A stretch of 64,000 nt of DNA from Rhytidiadelphus loreus (Eukaryota; Streptophyta; Bryopsida; Hypnales; Hylocomiaceae): the NCBI GenBank assembly GCA_947034895.1, contig OX344764.1, positions 54,603,348 to 54,667,347 of the forward strand, given 5' to 3'. A program made the translations under genes and the position numbers. The notes under the pieces were generated by a model that ran no database searches, was not told the DNA's origin, and was given only the letters and a program-made list of their open reading frames with translations. This document shows, in pieces, positions 52,222-64,000 of the stretch (its first letter is position 1; each line of letters opens with the position of its first letter).

Positions 52222-52515
52222 TTAGTGCTTTTCCTGACGAAACATTCCATCATAGATCATTTGATGACATCTCCCCACACAATTAGCACATATGTAGACT
52301 GGTTCATTGATTTGCGACCAGAGCCAGCTCTTCTGTAGTAGTGAGATTGAATCGCCCATCAGATACGGCATGTACGTACCGGAGACCTCAGCGTCTGCGT
52401 GTGGCGAACACAGGTTGAGTTTGGACGGGTTGAAGAATGTTTGTGGTCTTCCATTTGCATTTGGAGGCTCTGGACGTGGGACGGACACACTTCCAGATTG
52501 AACTGCATCACCCAT
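52222..52515 (-). CDS. Unrecognised 97-residue ORF, possible exon
   Basis: This ATG-started frame begins MGDAVQSGSVSVPRPEPPNA and ends with VYICANCVGRCHQ, which contains three closely spaced cysteines. A good donor GTACGT follows CTCCG at about 52374-52380, so the true exon may end after about 46 residues and the cysteine-bearing part may be intron read-through. No family was recognised, and no partner exon was found. Confidence 0.25.
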   Translation of the reverse strand: MGDAVQSGSVSVPRPEPPNANGRPQTFFNPSKLNLCSPHADAEVSGTYMPYLMGDSISLLQKSWLWSQINEPVYICANCVGRCHQMIYDGMFRQEKH

Positions 52516-53729
52516 CAGCTGTGATCGAGGCTAGTTGAATGTGTTTTTTTCGAACCCAATCAATGCGGTCACCATGCTGACCTTGCCATTCCTAAGAATG
52601 GCTTCAATCCGTAGTACACCCAACTAAGTTGTTTGAATATATTTCTTAAATTAATTTAATCCTTAAACGACGAGCTGGTCACCGTGGAAATCAACTGTTT
52701 TGGAATCATGTGAATTGTTGGCTTAACTATTGGAAAGCACTCATTCAGGAAGTCAAACTACTGTAGAACACATTTCCTTGTCACATAAAATTTGGAGGAT
52801 GAATAGTTGCACTTCTATCTCACATGGACAGATTTCTTTGTCATTCATCAGCCGGAAAACATCCTCAACGTCGTTTATGGGTTCAATTAGTATATTTTTG
52901 AACAAATCGGGGGAACTCATGAACATTCAAGAAGTTTTAGGAGCTGCCCTGGTAATTTGCCTCCTTTTTGTCTAAGAAGCCGGCCGGGTGTGTGTGTCCA
53001 AAGGCACTGGTTGCATCCTCTCCATTAGAGAAAATTTGGGGCTTTTGAGTCATTGTAAGAAACACCTACCATTTTTTTTGGTCTCAAAACAAACTAGTAT
53101 TGTGAGTATTAGGAGTTTTGGAAAAAAAAAATTTAATGAAATAAAATATGGATAATTTGTAAAACATTGAAAATAGTATGTCTCTAAAAATTCAGAACTA
53201 AGAGAATTTATCTTTGAAAGTTCTAAACAAAAAAAGGACAATGAAAAATGCCAAGAAAATGATGCTTTGATGTTTGATTTTTATAGAATAGTAAAAAATA
53301 AAATTCAAAAATCCATTTTTTTCTCACTTAAAGCCTTGAAGGTGCTCCTTTTCAACCATTTTTATCTTTGAGGAAAAAAAATAGTGTTCTATGCTCTTCT
53401 ATAAGGTAATGCACTTTGAGCACAGGCGGAAGGTGGGAAGTTTACTATTTTTGGAAAAATCTTTGTAGACTTGTATAAATTTAGTAGACGTCCTTTTATT
53501 CCAATTTTGAACTTTGAATTTGAATTTTTAGGCCAAATATAGTACTGAAACCCCTCCGAAATGGCTAAAGTTGACATCCAATTGGAAACTGTTTAAAAAT
53601 AGTGAAAAAATAATTTTAATGCAAAAAATTATTCAATGTCTACAACTACCACATTTATCTTCATGTAAAATTTCATGAAAATTTGGCATACGACACAAAA
53701 TTTATGAGCAAAACAATATATGTCCAAGG
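52516..53729. other. AT-rich spacer, possible TTAA-family fragment at its right edge
   Basis: From about 53545 to 53729 phrases such as AAAATTTCATGAAAATTTGG resemble internal parts of the TTAA family (compare copy D near 42720), so an older copy may abut copy E. No gene is seen. Confidence 0.35.
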
Positions 53730-54671
53730 TTAACCCCTAAAGGTCAGAGACTATGTTTTTACCAAAATTGCTCCAAAACTACCATTTCTGAAACAAGAAC
53801 CAAATTTTAGATGAAAAACATTTTGGGACATATAAAACCATAGGATGTTATAGTAAAATAGTTTGAACAAATGTGGAAAAAATTTCAGAATTTTCCACCG
53901 TGTAGACTGCAAGATATTAATGTTTGAAGTGCCAAAAATCATTTTTTGGGCCCTCTGAAAATACGGGCAGTTGCACTTCACAAGGTCACATTTGTATGAA
54001 AAAATGTCCAAAATGGTGGTTACTCTTTGGATTCATTCCTCAAGTCAAGTTGGATACATTCTTGAAAATATTTAGATCATTTGAAATTGCACAACATATA
54101 GAAAAAAAATAGTAAGTAGAAAAAAGTACAAAGTGATTCAAAACACTAAATTGTTAAGAATTTAATTATAAAATTGAAAATTTCCAATCCCAACGGTGGT
54201 AATGTAGTAATAAACAATCTACATCATATATTTTTAATTTTTTCAAAAAATATTTAAAATTGAGTTAAATAAAGGACTCCAAAGTTTATTTTTGAATAGG
54301 GAATCCATAACTATCCACAAACTAGAACACCTCATAACTTTCATCTCATAAATCAAATTGGAATGATTCAAAGATTTATCTCTCTATATATATAAATCTG
54401 AAAAAACAATTTCAAATTTTTAGTTTTTTTTAAATTGATTTTTAAAGAAGTTCTTTGGTCTGCCTAGGCTACCCTCCAATTGTTGAAAATTGCATATCAT
54501 GCAATAATTTTTTAACCATGTAGTCAAAAGTTATAAAAATTGTTGTGTCTTACAGCTACTCTTCCAACACACATTGTGTGAAATTTTCAAAGAAAAAAAA
54601 AATTCGTCTATAGTGAACTGCCTAAAATCACTATGTTGCCAAAAAATGGTGTTTGGTCCTTTAGGGGTTAA
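53730..54671. mobile_element. TTAA-flanked non-coding element, copy E (934 bp)
   Basis: The body 53734-54667 lies between TTAA copies (53730-53733, 54668-54671). The left end is CCCCTAAAGGTCAGAGAC; the right end read in reverse is CCCCTAAAGGACCAAACACC, so the first ten bases are perfectly inverted. The left 200 bp is related to the right 200 bp of copy A in reverse orientation. There is no ORF of interest. Confidence 0.7.
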
Positions 54672-57328
54672 GGGGACCAAAAGAAGAGCACTAAGTGTTT
54701 CTTGCAATCATCCCTCTATAGGGTCGCCACCTTTTTCTATTTTCATGAATTTTCTTTCTTCAACAGGCTTTGAAAAATACATTATTTTTTTGGCTTTCAG
54801 TTTGCTTCTAGTGGGCTCTTGTTAGTTGTTTAAAGCCTAAATATAAATAATATTCTTTCTATTTCAAGCAAATTTTGATGCATTTCCAAAGAGAGTAATC
54901 TCAAGTTCTAATTTTACACCAATCAACAAATAGTTATATACTCAATGATGTGTTTTCTACTTGAGTTTTTTTGCTTTGGATTGATGATGTTTGTATGTTC
55001 AAGAAAGGCTTCTATTACATCTTGGGTGTTTTTATTTTTTATGTATTTTGGAACAAATGGTTCCATTACATCAACCTTGAAATGTTGATAAAAACAAAAA
55101 GTGTTCCATAAATGACTTTCAAAGAAACTATAGAAACAAAGAATGCACCTACCTATCCAAGAATTTGATAATATTTGGTTGCCTACCAATCACCAAGAGC
55201 TAAAAAATGTGAGAATATATTATAGTAATAGATTTCAAGACAAGAAGATGGTTTTGTAAATGGAATCATTGAATCTAACAAAGGTGAAAAAGCAACCCTT
55301 CAAATAGGGAGATGAAGCCACATTCTTTCAATCATGAGATATCTTCCTACTAAACCCCTTGGGTGATGGAATTTAGTGGATTTGTTAAGCTATTGTTTTT
55401 TATTTTCTATGCACAAGTGATTCATTCATTAACTATGAAGAAACCCACCAATCATGCAAAAACATTGGAATTGGAGAATAAAACCCACCTTGACAAAAGA
55501 TGAAGAATAAACTAAATGCATCACTATTAAATAGTGCGAAAATTTCATCCGGTCAAAAAGACAGGTTACTTTTTTAGAAGGTGGATCAATTGTTTACTTC
55601 ACCTTTACAACTTGGTATTTATTAACTTCCAACCAATTTCTATTAATAACTTTGTGTGTAAAAACAAAAAAATCTTTATGATTTATATATTATGCCAATT
55701 CATTATTTGTATAAAAGATTATGCCATTAGCCTTTATTAGGGTGGTAGATGGGCTTTGGATTGTCTTCTACTGAGCTCAAAGTGGATACTATTGAAATTG
55801 AAAACCTTACTTGACACTTTGCATTGCAAGAATGACGTCATAGAGCACCAATGGCAAAATAGAGGACAAATGCAACATTAGCTTCATATTTGATGATGTC
55901 TTGTCTTACACTTTTCATGTATTGATCAAAATGACAATTCACTTTCTAAAGACATGTTTCCTACATTTTCAATGATATGATTTCTATAATAGTTTCTATT
56001 GTTCAAATAAGATGCTTTGTAAAATCAAATCTACAATGGTCTTTGAAGTATTGAAACAAGAGGTATAGACCCCCCCAATGCGATGACATAACATTCTATA
56101 AACAATGCTATACAAATAAAGAATTGTGAACATAAAGTAAATTTTAGTAAATTTTTTTTTATTGACAAGTTAACTTCTCTTCTAGTTTCACCTTGCTTTT
56201 TTACTCACGTCATAAAAATGAATGAATTTGAAATTTAGTGTTGTAAATTATACCTTCTGAGAATAAATGTACACATAAAGACCAATTAATCAATTCAAAC
56301 CTAGAATCTACACAACAAGAGATATAGATGATAGAAGATGAGAAAAGGGATGCAATTTTTTATTGTACACATCATTTTGGTCCAGTTTTAAGGATATTAT
56401 CCTTCATTTTTCAAATAATGTATAGATTCTTGAATGAATAATTATTTTTCATCCATATCATGCATGTTTCATCCATATCCATGTAGATAGCTTCATTACT
56501 CAATTAAGTTTTTTTGTATTGTATTGAAGAGAAAAATCTAGCCTAGGTGGATTCTTTATTGAATTATAACATTTAAAGATGGGATGTTAGACAATGATTC
56601 TTTGACTTCCTATATATTTTCTTAATAAAATTTTATTTGGTTCTAAAATTTTGAGCATTTTTTTACCATAACAATAAAACTCCATTGTCAAAAAATCTTG
56701 ATTCATATTTCATTTGAAATGACTTCAAATAAAGGTAAAAAAAAATGAATTAAAATGACTACTTTTCAATTCAAATATTTATAGAAAATACATTTAGATA
56801 ATCATTGCATCAATATAGTAGAAATACATTAATTTTTAGCAAATTAATTTTTTCATTTAAAAAATATTTTCTTCTTATATAAGATAGGAGGTTGAAAGTT
56901 TATTTTTTGTTGTACAATGTATTTTTAATCTTCACAATTGTAGTGACTCTTCCAAGTAGGTATTTTATTAGACCTCTTCTTGCATGTTTGCAAAGTGTTT
57001 TTTTTCTTCTCCTAAGGTTTTAGATTGTTTAGACAAAGCAACTCTACAAAGGATAGATTCCATATGTCAACAAGTATTAATATCAAGGATAAACTTTGTC
57101 AGTGACCTCAAATTCAAATTGCCATCCTCTTCTTTGAAAAAGTCAAAGACAATAGAAGACCTATCCAAGAAATTTATGTCATTGTTGCCTTCAAGAGTCC
57201 AGACAATCCAAAAAGTAAGTGCCAAATCTTTAAAGATTGGTTTACTATGACTCCAAGAATCATTGAACATTTTTGCCTTTATCATGGCAATCTCATATCG
57301 AGCATACCATGCCACTGGGTAATTTTTC
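54672..57328. other. AT-rich spacer, no gene seen
   Basis: About 2.7 kb without recognisable coding, RNA or repeat features. A plus-strand frame at 56984-57250 (88 codons) has no known domain. Confidence 0.45.
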
Positions 57329-57620
57329 CATTAGATGGGATTCAGCCATCAGAGAGGGTTGTAAGTTCCCTAGTCAAAACCAGTCTAAAACCTGCCAATA
57401 CCTGCCGTTCTCCACCTGAGCTGACCTGGCCAAGCGATTGCCAGGTCAGAGTTTTTGAAAACAACAACATTAACTTTGTTTTTCATTTTAAGGACTTAAA
57501 ATTTTTTTAATTTTTTTTTGAAAAAAAAAAAATCTGCCGTCGCGTTCGATGGGGTTCCCGGGGAACGGAGCTAGGAATGGCGCCGAAACGGCCCTCCAAC
57601 CCCCAGAATCCCATCTAATG
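57329..57620. mobile_element. CATTAGA-ended MITE-like element, copy 2
   Basis: This 292-bp element has ends CATTAGATGGGATTC and GAATCCCATCTAATG, a perfect 15-bp inverted repeat. The centre is a long A-rich run and the right part has GGGGTTCCCGGGGAACGG and GGCCCTCCAACCCCC, parallel to copy 1 at 28626-28907. No target-site duplication is clear. Confidence 0.7.
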
Positions 57621-59391
57621 CAACTTCAATGTATGTAATTGAGTAGAACAAACATACCTAAGACTTTTGTTCTATGTTTATTTGCATTTGCCTCTTCAAA
57701 TCAACACAAGTAGGATGTTGAAAAGGCTCACCCTCATAGCAATGGCATTGGCAACCCTTTTAATGGACTTCACCACTATGCTTTCATCCAAACAACATTA
57801 CTCATTAGTAGTTGTGGATAACAACTTTGTACACTAACATTTGAATTGTACTCATGGACTTCTAAAGAGATGACAACCTCAACCTCCTAGTTCAATCCGT
57901 CCTCTACAAGAAGTGGGAATTATAGGCAAAAAAGGTGTCAACTATCCTTAAGAATAAGTCTTGGCGTATCATAAATTGATCCTAAAGTAATTTTGCATCA
58001 AATGCTCATGCTACATCTTCTTCTTTCTTATTATATAAACCCTACCAAAATGGCTACTTCTTCTTTGTTTGTATAGGGATCCTCATTGAAATCAAACTCT
58101 TCATTTAATTCTTTATCAAAAATACTTGGTTTAATTATTTATCGAAGTCATTACTGCCCACTTGAATGTCATGGAGCTCTTTTCTCCAATGGTCGCCATG
58201 ATCAAAGAAGGGTGAGGTCATCAAGAACTTACAAAATGAGCTTGAACAAAAAATCTCAACCTCTTATGCAACTTGACCCTAGAGAAGACAAATGTTAACA
58301 CCATGAAGTGCTTTGGATTGAAAAACATTCCAAAAGTTCAACACAATCAACTCCTAAAAATCCTTCATCGATCAAAAGATGTTATTTCACCTTAAAGGTA
58401 ATACATAAAAAAATCTTTGGTTAAAACATCTATTAGGAATAATGAACTTGCAATTGTTGTGCCAAGTTCTAAAAACTTGGCATTATATAGAATGCACATG
58501 TAAAACAACAACCATGTGTAGGGCAAAAATCTCACTCAAGGAGGAGTTAAAGTTAGCTAACTTTGTCGGACAAGGTCAGAAAATAATTTTCTCATTGTCC
58601 TAAAAGTGGTAGTTTTTGACAATTTTTGGCTGCAACATGCCTCAGCCTTTATAGGTTAAGGCTTCATTCTTGTTGTGATAAATTTTTATTTTGCAGGAGT
58701 CTGCAATAATTGGTTGCACAAGTTTTATATCACTTGTGAGTATTTTGCTCTTGAAGATGTTAGAATATCAGGCAACCAAGTGAGACATCTTGTATGTGAA
58801 ATACAGTCTTGAAACAGAAGACATTTAATTAGAAACTACTGAAATGATGTGCATTGCCCACTCTTTGCTCATGAAAGTCCTTCCACAAAAATGGTAAGTG
58901 GAAAATTCGGTAATTCTCACTTTCTTTCTAGTACGATTAAGTCTAGATGCTCAGTTGGTTTTGCTAAGCATGGAATTTTTGCAGTTTCACTACGTGGTTA
59001 AGGGCCTGTTCGGGCAAGCTCAACCTTTAGAGTGGCATCATAGTTCGAAACATTGAATGTTTTATTGTACGCAGCACGCCATGTTAATTAGGATGATTCG
59101 AAAAGCGCTACTGTAGCGGTTGTATTGCATACTAACCACGTCAAACAAATTAGGGAAAGAAACTGGTCCAAGAAAATAAGCATACATCTTTTGACCATCA
59201 GACAAATCATTCTCAGTGGATTAAGTTATGTTATGTGAAGTACAAAATTCTACACAATTCACACTACCTCATAGTTTAAGTGCAATGCCTTAACGCAACG
59301 TTCCTACCCTTTCAGATTGGCCAACCAATAGTAATGCTCATGGAGAAGCCGCATTTCAGAGAGGCTAGATAAACTCCTCGGTTGGTAGTCT
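57621..59391. other. AT-rich spacer, no gene seen
   Basis: No gene or repeat could be supported. The right edge probably includes the YidD 3' UTR. Confidence 0.4.
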
Positions 59392-61421
59392 TCAATACGG
59401 GGGAGGTCTTGGCTCATCAAACCATCGAGGTGGGTCAAAACCACTGCCACCTGTCAACAAGTGAAGTCAGCAGACAAAATACTGAATGGATAAATACTGA
59501 ACCCACTAAGTTAGTCACATAATCTGTGCAACATAACATCGTGTCGTGTACCTGGCAGAATATACTCATTAGTGAAACATTAAAAGTGGAAAATTATCAT
59601 CTGTATGCACAAAGATTACTGAAATAGTAGAAGCTCGATTGTAGAAGTCGTAAGCGGTGTCACACCTAAAGGATTGCACCGAGACAGACGCCAGGCTGTC
59701 AAAATGGTACCCTTGACAACACCGTATTTCTTGAAAGCTTGCATTCCATACTCGCTACAAGTTGGGACAAAGCGGCAACTGCCAGGAAGTAGAGGAGAAA
59801 TTTCCCCTACAAAGCATTGGCAGAGGACAAAATCAGTGTTGGTATGAGCAAAATATATTATAGCTTCGTATAAATTATATAGAAAATATGCCAATCGATG
59901 GCCTAGCAGAATTGGCACGTGACGGTTTGGGATACAGGAGGAAACTCACGTTTGTAAAATTGAAGAATCCTGACAGCGATTGCAACTCCACCACTGGGTT
60001 CATCAGCATCCTTTATTGAATCTGAACCAAACGCAACAGATTGACAGTGCATCTCAATGACGTCTGGGATACACAAAAAGAAAAAATCTTGCTGAAATCT
60101 GAAAAAAAGTCATCGGTGGTGATTCGGATTGGCATAACCTCACCCAACATGAGCCTAGAATCCCACCAAGCTGCTTAAACAGAACTCTGAGTCTAACGGT
60201 AGTAGACAAGATTGGAGTTCGAGTAATCACAGCTTGCTTGGGGTCAAATAACTCAAATATTCTTTGACCTTACTTTCACATAATTAATACCAGCTGCGTT
60301 ATTCAACAGGTAATTTGAAGAGAATTTGATTCTGGAAATCTAACCTTCCTTGTCTACAGTTTCCTGACTTTCATGTGATGTACAATTGCACCTGAAAACG
60401 CTTCTAACCGTCCCGGCACGTCCATTGCGGGAGCTTGAATCTGAAGGTAGCTGCACTGAACTGGCGAAGTTGATTGAGCGTTCAACGTAGACGCTTTATA
60501 TTAAAACCGTTAAAATATTAAATAAGGGAAAGCACTGATCAGGATTATATCAACTAACATTACAAGTGTGATAATCAAACGGATGATCATTAGCAATTTA
60601 CCTCTCTACAAGAAGTGAACCAGTCACGTACACCTGTGCAGCGTAAGTCGGACCCACTTTCATCAGCCATCGACTGCGGTTCGATGTCGGTGCAATATTC
60701 GACTCTGCATAACAAGACAGAGGGGAAAGATTGAGTAAATCATACACTGACCAATAACATTTTCAGAACTGAAATATATTTGTGAAATACTATTTGTAAT
60801 AGATTCTCTTAAGGAAGAATCTCAAATGCCACATTTTTTATTGTCAACCGCACAGCTACTCAAGAGAAAAACACGATGCACTGCTTGTATTAACGTGGCA
60901 ATAAAGTGAAAACATGCTTTCAAATGTTCGCACTCAAAGTGAATAAGGTCCCGCGCAATTATGAATTTTCATCTATAACAACTTCTAGTACATCATTTTC
61001 CTTTTAAATGACTTTCAATTCACGAGAGTTACAAAGGAGCTGCACCATACTTCCACAATAACCAAACCTCGAGAATTCTACAATCATCTCCCTGAGCAAT
61101 CAATTTCTGATCACCCCGACCAAGAGAATACAAAATCGTCAACGAATACAAGCGAATATTATGCTGAATTACGTAGGCCTCTCCCACAACCACATACCTT
61201 GCGAAGTCAGAATTCGAACGCACCGGGACCTGTTTGACCAGCACTCTTCCACTTGAAAACACATCATCGCTGCCGTGACCGAGCCGACCAGGAAATCTCT
61301 GTAAACATTTCAAACTAGCTCGAGAAGTAACACGGCAGGAGATTTTATCAGAAGATATACAAGAAGTTGAAGCCGGGGCGGAGAAGTTCTTGATTGACGA
61401 TAGGACAGCCATAGTCGCCAT
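59392..61421 (-). CDS. YidD: Plastid-type YidD homologue (membrane protein insertion efficiency factor)
   Basis: Six exons: 61421-61198, 60704-60602, 60455-60392, 60021-59950, 59806-59666 and 59450-59392. They give 220 residues. The first ~60 residues are rich in Ser, Ala, Lys and Arg with few acidic residues, fitting a chloroplast transit peptide. The YidD domain is at about 140-212: VRILQFYKREISPLLPGSCR, FVPTCSEYGMQAFKKYGVVK, GTILTAWRLSRCNPLGGSGF, DPPRWF. The three conserved cysteines are present. Bacterial YidD assists YidC in inserting membrane proteins; a role beside the plastid counterpart Alb3 is inference. The third exon could also start at 60450 by its splice site, but only the 60455 acceptor keeps the frame into the YidD domain. 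A divergent neighbour (AHSA1) starts on the other strand. Confidence 0.92.
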
Positions 61422-61700
61422 CTAATCTGCATCAAACTTCGCTCCTCACAGCTACACTATCAACGTTTTGCAGTCCATTGAACCCTAATTCCTCGATGGC
61501 TAGAAACTCCGAGTTAAGCTACAGCTTTCAACAAAGGTGCAAATCCTTTTGTAGAGACGCTCACACCCCGCCTTCGCATTTCAAAAGCCACCATAGCCAC
61601 CATAGCCACTACGATTTGTGCGTGCTGAAGGGCCTACAACCGTTCTTCATATGAGCACCTACTTCCATTTCTCAGTGTTCTGTACAGTGTTCTGTACAGT
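61422..61700. promoter_or_regulatory. Divergent promoter between YidD and AHSA1
   Basis: The two genes run apart from this short interval. It contains AACCCTAA (61481-61488), a telo-box-like motif, and CCACCATAGCCACCATAGCC, a short direct repeat near 61590. The AHSA1 transcription start is not fixed, so the shared interval is a minimum estimate. Confidence 0.45.
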
Positions 61701-63829
61701 GTTCAGTAACTGCTCCCATTTCGACGGGCCAGGTAGGATCCGATGGGATCTCAATCAATGGCGATTCACCACGTATTGTATCTCTACTGTACTGAGAGGC
61801 GACTGGACTACCGGGTTATCCGGTGGCAGTCGTCGTGAACGTTCTAGAATTCTCGGCAGCGCTCGTTCTCTATCCCTAGCTTCTCTCTCCCTTCGGCTTC
61901 CTCCTTCAGACTTGCAGCGCCGCAGATTGGTCGCAACTTCATATAAGATTCGTTTTGCGGCACGGTTGGAGCAATTTTCCCTTCTGTGCCCGTCGCTTCT
62001 TCGCCGCCTCGGTATTTCTCGTTTGCTCTCTTGTTTCTGCGAATTTCAATTTCCTGCATTCTGTTCCGAAATTCGTGGGATCTGCGAGGGGGCTGCTGTG
62101 AGGGGCCTGGCGTGTTGTTGCAAGGCTGTTTTCCGGATCGGCGTTTGGGAGTGGTCGAAGAGGATTACATTCTGGAGCTGAAGTTTCTTTGCTGCGTATT
62201 TTTGTACGTTTTAGGTTAGGAATTCGAAGAGCTCGTCGGTGGTGAGTTTTTAGGTTGGTTTCTCAGTTATTCATCACTCGCAAACGGAGTTTCCGCATTG
62301 TTCTGCTTGTGATGGATGATGTAGCCCGAGTTTTATTTGTTTCAGAAATCTTGAACGCTTCGGATTAGTTAGTAGGGTTGTGGAAGTCAAAACTTGATCG
62401 CGAAGTAAAATAATTTCTTAGGTTAGTAGCACCGTGAGAAGTTGTCCGTGAGGTCCTCTAACGTGATATGATTGAAATTTGCTTGCTTGTAAAATGTCGG
62501 TGTTGGTTTGGAGTGATTTGAGCTTATATTCTTATTCGCAGCATTTTATTGTTTTGAATATATAGTGTGAGCCTCAGAGTAGACCATCCTAATGTCTTAG
62601 GGTCTCCAGTATCCGAGTAGTTTTGCAGGTAAATCTGCTTTTGGAAGCATTCGAACAGGAATTGATATTATCTGTATCTCCTGTTTTTGTGATTGAATTG
62701 AGAATTTTGTCAACCTATAGTGTAACTTCAATTTCTGTTCGACCTTCTCCTTCTCGACTATTCGGAGTTTGTATTTCTTTCTCTTTAGTATCGTTGAATG
62801 TACTATCGCGTTTTTAATATGTGCAATTATATTTATATATGTGATTATTGATATAGTAATATTTATTGAAACGTTGGCCTACGCCTTCTTAGCTCCTGGA
62901 TTCTCTGCTAATAGTCGGAGTGATTGTCCCAATTTTTCTTGTCTTCTAGAGAGATAAGCTAATTTTGAAAAAAAAATTGAACCGACATGCGCTTGTCCAG
63001 GATAAACACCTCTTTTCACTGTGTTCAGGGACATTTTCTTAGAATTAATTTTAGTGTCTCCATGAGGTCATTCTAAAACTTCTTCTCCACCAAGTATGAG
63101 AGAATGCGTTTATTTATTTTTATCAAATGCTTTATTCGTGCTTATTATTATGGGAAATGGTGCTCAGCTTAGTGGGAGTGTTGAAATTAAGCTAACTCGT
63201 GGTAATTTAATTAACCAAGAGTTTATTGAGGTAGGACGGCGAACTACGTATCATCGTACAGAAAAAGATAAGTTAAGTTGATTCATTTTCAACACAAATT
63301 CAAATACAGTCCAACCCTTTTTCAGTCTTCTCTTTGATCTTCTTAGTTGTGTTGTCTTGTTTATCCCGGTCTTTCCTTCATTCTTGATCATTTGTTGAAT
63401 TTTCAGCACTTGTCTACGAGAGATTGTTCTACGGATTGTACTCCGTGGAACTTCCGACCCTGCTAAATATTGTTATGTATGGCAGACACAAGACATAAGA
63501 CATTTGTAAACCACTAGTAGATGCACAGCAAGCTTAGTAAATCTCTAAATATTTTTTGGTATGTAGAAAATTCACCTAGGTGGTATATTAGTAGCTGGTT
63601 GAGGGAAGGAGATACGCTTTAGTAAATAACTGCGTATCTTTTATTATGGTTGGGTGCTGAGGTACTCTCTCAACTTAATACATTTGCCTTAATATATTCT
63701 GCATAGTATCAGTCTGCTGTAACGTAGTCTAATGGTATCGGTTTGTACTTTCAGGGGCTGTTGCCGCTAGCAGTCTTTATACCTATTACTGTTCAGGATA
63801 CATTCGTTGCCACAAATTTCGGCCTCGGC
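61701..63829 (+). other. AHSA1 5' leader with a probable 1.5-kb intron
   Basis: GC-richer leader sequence runs to a donor GTGAGT after 62241. AT-rich, T-rich sequence then extends to an acceptor TTTGTACTTTCAG at 63742-63754. The second leader part (63755-63829) precedes the ATG. Plus-strand frames in the leader (such as 61618-62181) have no known domain. The transcription start and the donor choice are inferred. Confidence 0.5.
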
Positions 63830-64000
63830 ATGGCCAAGTTTGGAGAAGGTGATAAGAGGTGGATTGTGCAAGAGAGACCAGATGGAGCGAACGTACACAA
63901 TTGGCACTGGAATGAGAAGGACTGCTTACCATGGGCCAAGAAAAGGCTTGGTGAGCTGCTAGAGAATGTCTCGATTCTGGAGGGTGAAGGTGGCCTGTGG
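63830..64000 (+). CDS. AHSA1: Activator of Hsp90 ATPase (AHA1/AHSA1), N-terminal part
   Basis: The frame starts MAKFGEGDKRWIVQERPDGA and continues VHNWHWNEKDCLPWAKKRLG to the window edge, 57 codons. MAK-GEGD-RWIV-ER with N-NWHW is the hallmark start of the AHA1 N-terminal domain, which binds the Hsp90 middle segment and stimulates its ATPase. The rest of the gene lies beyond 64000. The ATG is the first in this conserved frame and follows CTCGGC; an acceptor 75 bp upstream suggests the leader is spliced. Identification is firm although only the start is visible. Confidence 0.93.
   Translation, partial: MAKFGEGDKRWIVQERPDGANVHNWHWNEKDCLPWAKKRLGELLENVSILEGEGGLW

Noticed and set aside
61618..62181. 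Plus-strand ORF of 187 codons before AHSA1
   Set aside because: It lies in the GC-rich leader, has no recognisable domain and ends before the leader donor. It is best explained as a 5' UTR open by composition.

Overview
The window is nuclear DNA of a land plant. It has spliced genes with GT-AG introns of about 70-1,500 bp, plant-specific families (FRO ferric reductase, a plastid-targeted YidD, a POD1/TAPT1 homologue) and long AT-rich spacers with transposon remnants. A seedless plant (bryophyte or lycophyte) is my guess from gene style only; the sequence does not prove it.

Layout, left to right. 1-3662 (-): POD1/TAPT1-type ER membrane protein, 3' end outside the window. 3.7-11.4 kb: spacer with a TTAA-flanked repeat element, a CACTA-type hairpin MITE, a second foldback element and two small unrecognised ORFs. 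11.5-13.9 kb (+): ribosomal protein S3, copy 1. 14.3-15.2 kb: second TTAA-flanked element. 15.8-21.7 kb (-): decayed L1-type LINE. 22-31 kb: AT-rich spacer with simple repeats, a 39-bp minisatellite, a CATTAGA-ended element and a second CACTA-type MITE. 31.0-33.3 kb (+): ribosomal protein S3, copy 2. 35.6-41.1 kb (+): AP-4 adaptor subunit mu. 41.6-43.1 kb: two more TTAA elements. 44.0-49.3 kb (-): FRO ferric reductase. 49.4-59.3 kb: spacer with a further TTAA element and a second CATTAGA-ended element. 59.4-61.4 kb (-): plastid YidD homologue, head to head with an AHA1/AHSA1 Hsp90 co-chaperone (+) that leaves the window at 64000.

The genes are housekeeping and unrelated in function: translation (RPS3), vesicle sorting (AP-4 mu), ER folding and pollen guidance (POD1 family), iron uptake (FRO), thylakoid or envelope protein insertion (YidD) and Hsp90 activation (AHSA1). 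No operon-like cluster or defence system was found. I rebuilt exon structures by hand from reading frame, splice sites and family similarity. Phases are consistent across every junction of the six complete or partial multi-exon genes.

The least expected observations are a family of about 0.93-kb non-coding elements bounded by TTAA and CCCCTAAAGG-type inverted ends (piggyBac- or Kolobok-like), rarely described in plants, and the mosaic divergence of the two RPS3 copies, which suggests gene conversion.
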